This document shows positions 59,201-64,000 of a DNA stretch of 64,000 bases, piece by piece (within the stretch, counting starts at the first letter, position 1; the number at the start of each line of letters is the position of its first letter). The notes beneath the pieces are model-generated. The model searched no databases and was not told the origin of the DNA. It was given only the letters and a program-made list of their open reading frames with translations. Where the stretch lies: positions 62,001-126,000 of the forward strand of contig JAWUZG010001150.1 in assembly GCA_036785705.1 (NCBI GenBank), given 5' to 3'. Source of the stretch: Acanthornis magna (lineage: Eukaryota > Chordata > Aves > Passeriformes > Acanthizidae). The translations under genes were made by a program, and so were the position numbers.

Positions 59201-60993
59201 ATGGCACAGATTAAAACACGTGCAGCTGGCAGTGGAGGCACCTGGTATGCTCTGGACACTCAGCTCCAAGGGTTTAGCTCAAGGTTCTATTGCTCTCTTA
59301 GCCAAAGTACAAATCCCCACGAGGTATACTCAAGAGGTGAAAATCACGCTAAAGTTCACTGGCAAAAGGATCCAAACAACCAATCCAAAATCAAGCATCT
59401 TTGGCAAACCATGAAATACAACATAGAATGCAACATAAAACCCCTTATCATAGCATTACTCGGTGTTAATTTAGCATTTACTTAGCGTAAACTTAGCCTA
59501 ACCCAGAGAAACCTTTACACTGAAAAGATGCTACGTTACCCAGAAGTTCCAGGAAAAGAAAAGTAGGAAAAGAAAGAGAGGCAGAGAGAAAGACCCAAGG
59601 AGAGAAGAGATCTAGGAAAACACATAGAGACCTACCAGCTCCTAGGATTCCTGCAGGGGCAGCATGGGAAACGCGGGCAGGGTTATATAGGGTGTGAGCA
59701 CATGCTGACCTCATGCTCTGTCCTTTTAAGCCCCGCATGGCCTTCACGTACCTGCCCCTGAGGTGGCACTTCTGGCCATTTGGCCAGTCAGGGCCCAGGT
59801 GAGCACTTGGGCCACCCCAAGACTCCAGCACGGACAGCTCAGCCAGGCCTTGGGGTGGCTCTGGGTACACAGCAGGGCGCTAAAGGCCTCACCTGCAACA
59901 AAGTCTGGCCGGTCCCTCCCAGCAGGTACAGGCAATGGCATTCCAAGATGTAGCAAGACAGGCGGCATCCAGTCTCTGGCAGCACCCTGCCATGATGCCC
60001 TTGCAATGCCTTGGCCAGTGCCAGTGTCCGTGGAGCTGTAGGCTCCACAGCTCTCTGAAGTCTAAGACCAGCCCACAGGGCAGCTGGTGGCTGGGGCCGA
60101 GGTGCCCAGCCCTATAGGGGGTCCAGATCAGAAAGGTGTGGGAGCAGCAAGGTTGGGGCCTTGTCACATTTGCCTTGGCAGGCCCTTTCCAGCGCCAGTG
60201 TTCCTGGAGCTCAAGGCCCTTTAGATCTCCTAACCCTAACCCTAGGCGTAACCCTAACCCTAGCCCTAGTTAATTACCCGAGCCCACTACCTGGGTTTTC
60301 CCTACCAGAAAGATGGAGGAGCAGAAATGTTGGGGAGATGCTGCGATGGCCTTGGCAGGCCCTTTCCAGCCCCAGTGTCCCTGGAGCTCTAGGCACTTTC
60401 CTTCTCTCAACCCCAACTCTAGGCCAAATGGCAGCTTGTGGCCGGGGCCGAGGTGCCCACCCCTGTGGGGCCTCCAGGTCAGCAAGGTGTGGAAGCAGCA
60501 AGGTTGTGGCCTTGTTGCGTTTGCCTTGGCAGGCTCTTTCCAGCGCCAGTGTTCCTGGAGCTCAAGGCCCTTTAGATCTCCTAACCCTAACCCTAGGCGT
60601 AACCCTAACCCTAGCTCTAGTTAATTACCCAAACACACTAGCAGGGTTCTCCCTATCAGAATGATGGAGGAGCAGCAGTGTTGGGGCGCTGCTGCGATGG
60701 CCTCGGCAGGCCCTTTCCAGCCCCAGTGTTCCCGGAGCTCGAGGCTCTTTATATCTCTCCAGCCTAACTCCAGCCCAAATGGCACCTTGTGGCCGGGGCC
60801 AAGGTGCCCACCCCTGTGGGGGTCCAGATCAGAAAGGTGTGGGAGCAGCAAGGTTGGGGCCTTGTTGCATTGGCCTTGGCAGGCCCTTTCCAGCCCCAGT
60901 GTTCCTGGAGCTCGAGGCTCTTTATATCCCTCCGGCCTGACCCCAGCCCCTAAGGGCACCCTTGCACTGGGACAGAGAGGCTTAGCACCATAG
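59201..60993 (+). repeat. Array copy 33 (1793 bp)
   Basis: Standard layout. Haplotype G-G-G-A-G-T-C/C. Confidence 0.97.
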
Positions 60994-62786
60994 ATGGCAC
61001 AGATTAAAACACGTGCAGCTGGCAGTGGAGGCACCTGGTATGCTCTGGACACTCAGCTCCAAGGGTTTAGCTCAAGGTTCTATTGCTCTCTTAGCCAAAG
61101 TACAAATCCCCACGAGGTATACTCAAGAGGTGAAAATCACGCTAAAGTTCACTGGCAAAAGGATCCAAACAACCAATCCAAAATCAAGCATCTTTGGCAA
61201 ACCATGAAATACAACATAGAATGCAACATAAAACCCCTTATCATAGCATTACTCGGTGTTAATTTAGCATTTACTTAGCGTAAACTTAGCCTAACCCAGA
61301 GAAACCTTTACACTGAAAAGATGCTACGTTACCCAGAAGTTCCAGGAAAAGAAAAGTAGGAAAAGAAAGAGAGGCAGAGAGAAAGACCCAAGGAGAGAAG
61401 AGATCTAGGAAAACACATAGAGACCTACCAGCTCCTAGGATTCCTGCAGGGGCAGCATGGGAAACGCGGGCAGGGTTATATAGGGTGTGAGCACATGCTG
61501 ACCTCATGCTCTGTCCTTTTAAGCCCCGCATGGCCTTCACGTACCTGCCCCTGAGGTGGCACTTCTGGCCATTTGGCCAGTCAGGGCCCAGGTGAGCACT
61601 TGGGCCACCCCAAGACTCCAGCACGGACAGCTCAGCCAGGCCTTGGGGTGGCTCTGGGTACACAGCAGGGCGCTAAAGGCCTCACCTGCAACAAAGTCTG
61701 GCCGGTCCCTCCCAGCAGGTACAGGCAATGGCATTCCAAGATGTAGCAAGACAGGCGGCATCCAGTCTCTGGCAGCACCCTGCCATGATGCCCTTGCAAT
61801 GCCTTGGCCAGTGCCAGTGTCCGTGGAGCTGTAGGCTCCACAGCTCTCTGAAGTCTAAGACCAGCCCACAGGGCAGCTGGTGGCTGGGGCCGAGGTGCCC
61901 AGCCCTATAGGGGGTCCAGATCAGAAAGGTGTGGGAGCAGCAAGGTTGGGGCCTTGTCACATTTGCCTTGGCAGGCCCTTTCCAGCGCCAGTGTTCCTGG
62001 AGCTCAAGGCCCTTTAGATCTCCTAACCCTAACCCTAGGCGTAACCCTAACCCTAGCCCTAGTTAATTACCCGAGCCCACTACCTGGGTTTTCCCTACCA
62101 GAAAGATGGAGGAGCAGAAATGTTGGGGAGATGCTGCGATGGCCTTGGCAGGCCCTTTCCAGCCCCAGTGTCCCTGGAGCTCTAGGCACTTTCCTTCTCT
62201 CAACCCCAACTCTAGGCCAAATGGCAGCTTGTGGCCGGGGCCGAGGTGCCCACCCCTGTGGGGCCTCCAGGTCAGCAAGGTGTGGAAGCAGCAAGGTTGT
62301 GGCCTTGTTGCGTTTGCCTTGGCAGGCCCTTTCCAGCGCCAGTGTTCCTGGAGCTCAAGGCCCTTTAGATCTCCTAACCCTAACCCTAGGCGTAACCCTA
62401 ACCCTAGCTCTAGTTAATTACCCAAACACACTAGCAGGGTTCTCCCTATCAGAATGATGGAGGAGCAGCAGTGTTGGGGCGCTGCTGCGATGGCCTCGGC
62501 AGGCCCTTTCCAGCCCCAGTGTTCCCAGAGCTCGAGGCTCTTTATATCTCTCCAGCCTAACTCCAGCCCAAATGGCACCTTGTGGCCGGGGCCAAGGTGC
62601 CCACCCCTGTGGGGGTCCAGATCAGAAAGGTGTGGGAGCAGCAAGGTTGGGGCCTTGTTGCATTGGCCTTGGCAGGCCCTTTCCAGCGCCAGTGTTCCTG
62701 GAGCTCGAGGCTCTTTATATCTCTCCGGCCTGATCCCAGCCCCTAAGGGCACCCTTGCACTGGGACAGAGAGGCTTAGCACCATAG
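60994..62786 (+). repeat. Array copy 34 (1793 bp)
   Basis: Standard layout. Haplotype G-G-G-A-A-T-T/T, the same as copy 32. m6 has AGCGCC (near 62687) as in copy 16. Confidence 0.97.
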
Positions 62787-64000
62787 ATGGCACAGATTAA
62801 AACACGTGCAGCTGGCAGTGGAGGCACCTGGTATGCTCTGGACACTCAGCTCCAAGGGTTTAGCTCAAGGTTCTATTGCTCTCTTAGCCAAAGTACAAAT
62901 CCCCACGAGGTATACTCAAGAGGTGAAAATCACGCTAAAGTTCACTGGCAAAAGGATCCAAACAACCAATCCAAAATCAAGCATCTTTGGCAAACCATGA
63001 AATACAACATAGAATGCAACATAAAACCCCTTATCATAGCATTACTCGGTGTTAATTTAGCATTTACTTAGCGTAAACTTAGCCTAACCCAGAGAAACCT
63101 TTACACTGAAAAGATGCTACGTTACCCAGAAGTTCCAGGAAAAGAAAAGTAGGAAAAGAAAGAGAGGCAGAGAGAAAGACCCAAGGAGAGAAGAGATCTA
63201 GGAAAACACATAGAGACCTACCAGCTCCTAGGATTCCTGCAGGGGCAGCATGGGAAACGCGGGCAGGGTTATATAGGGTGTGAGCACATGCTGACCTCAT
63301 GCTCTGTCCTTTTAAGCCCCGCATGGCCTTCACGTACCTGCCCCTGAGGTGGCACTTCTGGCCATTTGGCCAGTCGGGGCCCAGGTGAGCACTTGGGCCA
63401 CCCCAAGACTCCAGCACGGACAGCTCAGCCAGGCCTTGGGGTGGCTCTGGGTACACAGCAGGGCGCTAAAGGCCTCACCTGCAACAAAGTCTGGCCGGTC
63501 CCTCCCAGCAGGTACAGGCAATGGCATTCCAAGATGTAGCAAGACAGGCGACATCCAGTCTCTGGCAGCACCCTGCCATGATGCCCTTGCAATGCCTTGG
63601 CCAGTGCCAGTGTCCGTGGAGCTGTAGGCTCCACAGCTCTCTGAAGTCTAAGACCAGCCCACAGGGCAGCTGGTGGCTGGGGCCGAGGTGCCCAGCCCTA
63701 TAGGGGGTCCAGATCAGAAAGGTGTGGGAGCAGCAAGGTTGGTGCCTTGTCACATTTGCCTTGGCAGGCTCTTTCCAGCGCCAGTGTTCCTGGAGCTCAA
63801 GGCCCTTTAGATCTCCTAACCCTAACCCTAGGCGTAACCCTAACCCTAGCCCTAGTTAATTACCCGAGCCCACTACCTGGGTTTTCCCTACCAGAAAGAT
63901 GGAGGAGCAGAAATGTTGGGGAGATGCTGCGATGGCCTTGGCAGGCCCTTTCCAGCCCCAGTGTCCCTGGAGCTCTAGGCACTTTCCTTCTCTCAACCCC
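62787..64000 (+). repeat. Right partial copy (copy 35, truncated by the window)
   Basis: Contains the unique segment (62787-63551), m1 (63552-63714), m2 (63715-63891) and the first 109 bases of m3, ending at the window edge. Private changes are A-to-G at 63376 and G-to-T at 63743. The array clearly continues to the right. Confidence 0.96.

Larger units (their letters stand above)
1..64000 (+). repeat. Macrosatellite array, 1793-bp higher-order repeat with embedded telomere-like tracts
   Basis: The window is filled end to end by head-to-tail copies of one unit. The landmark ATGGCACAGATTAAAACAC occurs 35 times, first at 780 and last at 62787. Spacing is 1793 bp in 29 of 34 intervals, otherwise 1790, 2493, 1442, 2493 and 1792. 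The unit is a 765-bp non-repetitive segment followed by six diverged monomers of about 175 bp (m1-m6). Copies differ by roughly ten to twenty substitutions by eye. In the copy entries, the seven-letter haplotype gives the base at offsets 763, 885, 1249, 1439, 1533, 1653 and the pair 1728/1740 from the copy start, for a standard copy. No flanking unique DNA is present, so array length and chromosomal position are unknown. I do not recognise this satellite family by name. Confidence 0.98.

Noticed and set aside
1..64000. CRISPR array
   Set aside because: Unit length is 1793 bp with near-identical content throughout; there are no short direct repeats with unique spacers.
1..64000. Ribosomal DNA intergenic spacer
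   Set aside because: No 18S, 5.8S, 28S or 5S rRNA sequence appears in 35 units.
1..64000. True telomere
   Set aside because: Telomeric hexamers occur only as 42-bp degenerate tracts at fixed offsets, not as long exact terminal runs.
1..64000. Integrated herpesvirus end with telomeric repeats
   Set aside because: Some herpesvirus ends carry TTAGGG repeats, but no viral gene or terminal packaging signal is recognisable and the unit structure is a satellite.

Overview
The whole 64 kb window is one head-to-tail tandem array of a long satellite (a macrosatellite-like higher-order repeat). I find no protein-coding gene, rRNA, tRNA or non-repetitive flank. There are 34 complete copies, a partial copy at the left edge (1-779) and a partial copy at the right edge (62787-64000). 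Measured from one fixed landmark, 29 of the 34 complete copies are exactly 1793 bp. The others are 1790, 2493, 2493, 1442 and 1792 bp. Neighbouring copies look about 99% identical by eye.

Each 1793-bp copy has two parts. The first is a 765-bp segment without obvious internal repetition (offset 0-764). It is AT-richer on the left, then has a 59-nt purine tract, a TATA-like element and several splice-donor-like sites. The second part (offset 765-1792) is six diverged monomers of about 163-177 bp, called m1 to m6 here. Monomers m2 and m4 each carry a 42-bp degenerate telomeric tract made of seven in-phase hexamers related to CCCTAA. By my count there are 74 such tracts, all in the same orientation. 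At the matching place in m3, and less clearly in m5 and m6, there is a decayed remnant. This suggests an ancestral unit of about 175 bp that carried a telomeric tract, was dimerised to about 350 bp, and was then captured with the 765-bp segment into the 1.79-kb unit.

The array is organised by unequal exchange. The m5/m6 dimer (350 bp) is amplified to three copies at 12991-14027 and 34856-35892. The 351-bp m3+m4 dimer is missing at 27507-28020. It is also missing at 54751-55614, where an extra 350-bp dimer nearly restores the length. Copy 5 has a chimeric m4/m5 junction. In 780-11534 the copies alternate between two variant types, giving a local 3.59-kb super-repeat. Elsewhere the types are mixed.

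Organism: the TTAGGG-type motif, the mix of GC-rich and AT-rich sequence, and private variants enriched for CpG transitions fit a vertebrate nuclear genome with CpG methylation, probably an amniote. A bird, turtle or crocodilian is only an impression. A subtelomeric, pericentromeric or microchromosomal location is plausible but cannot be shown, because no array edge lies in the window. Open reading frames of 60-167 codons recur in every copy on both strands, but I do not regard them as genes.
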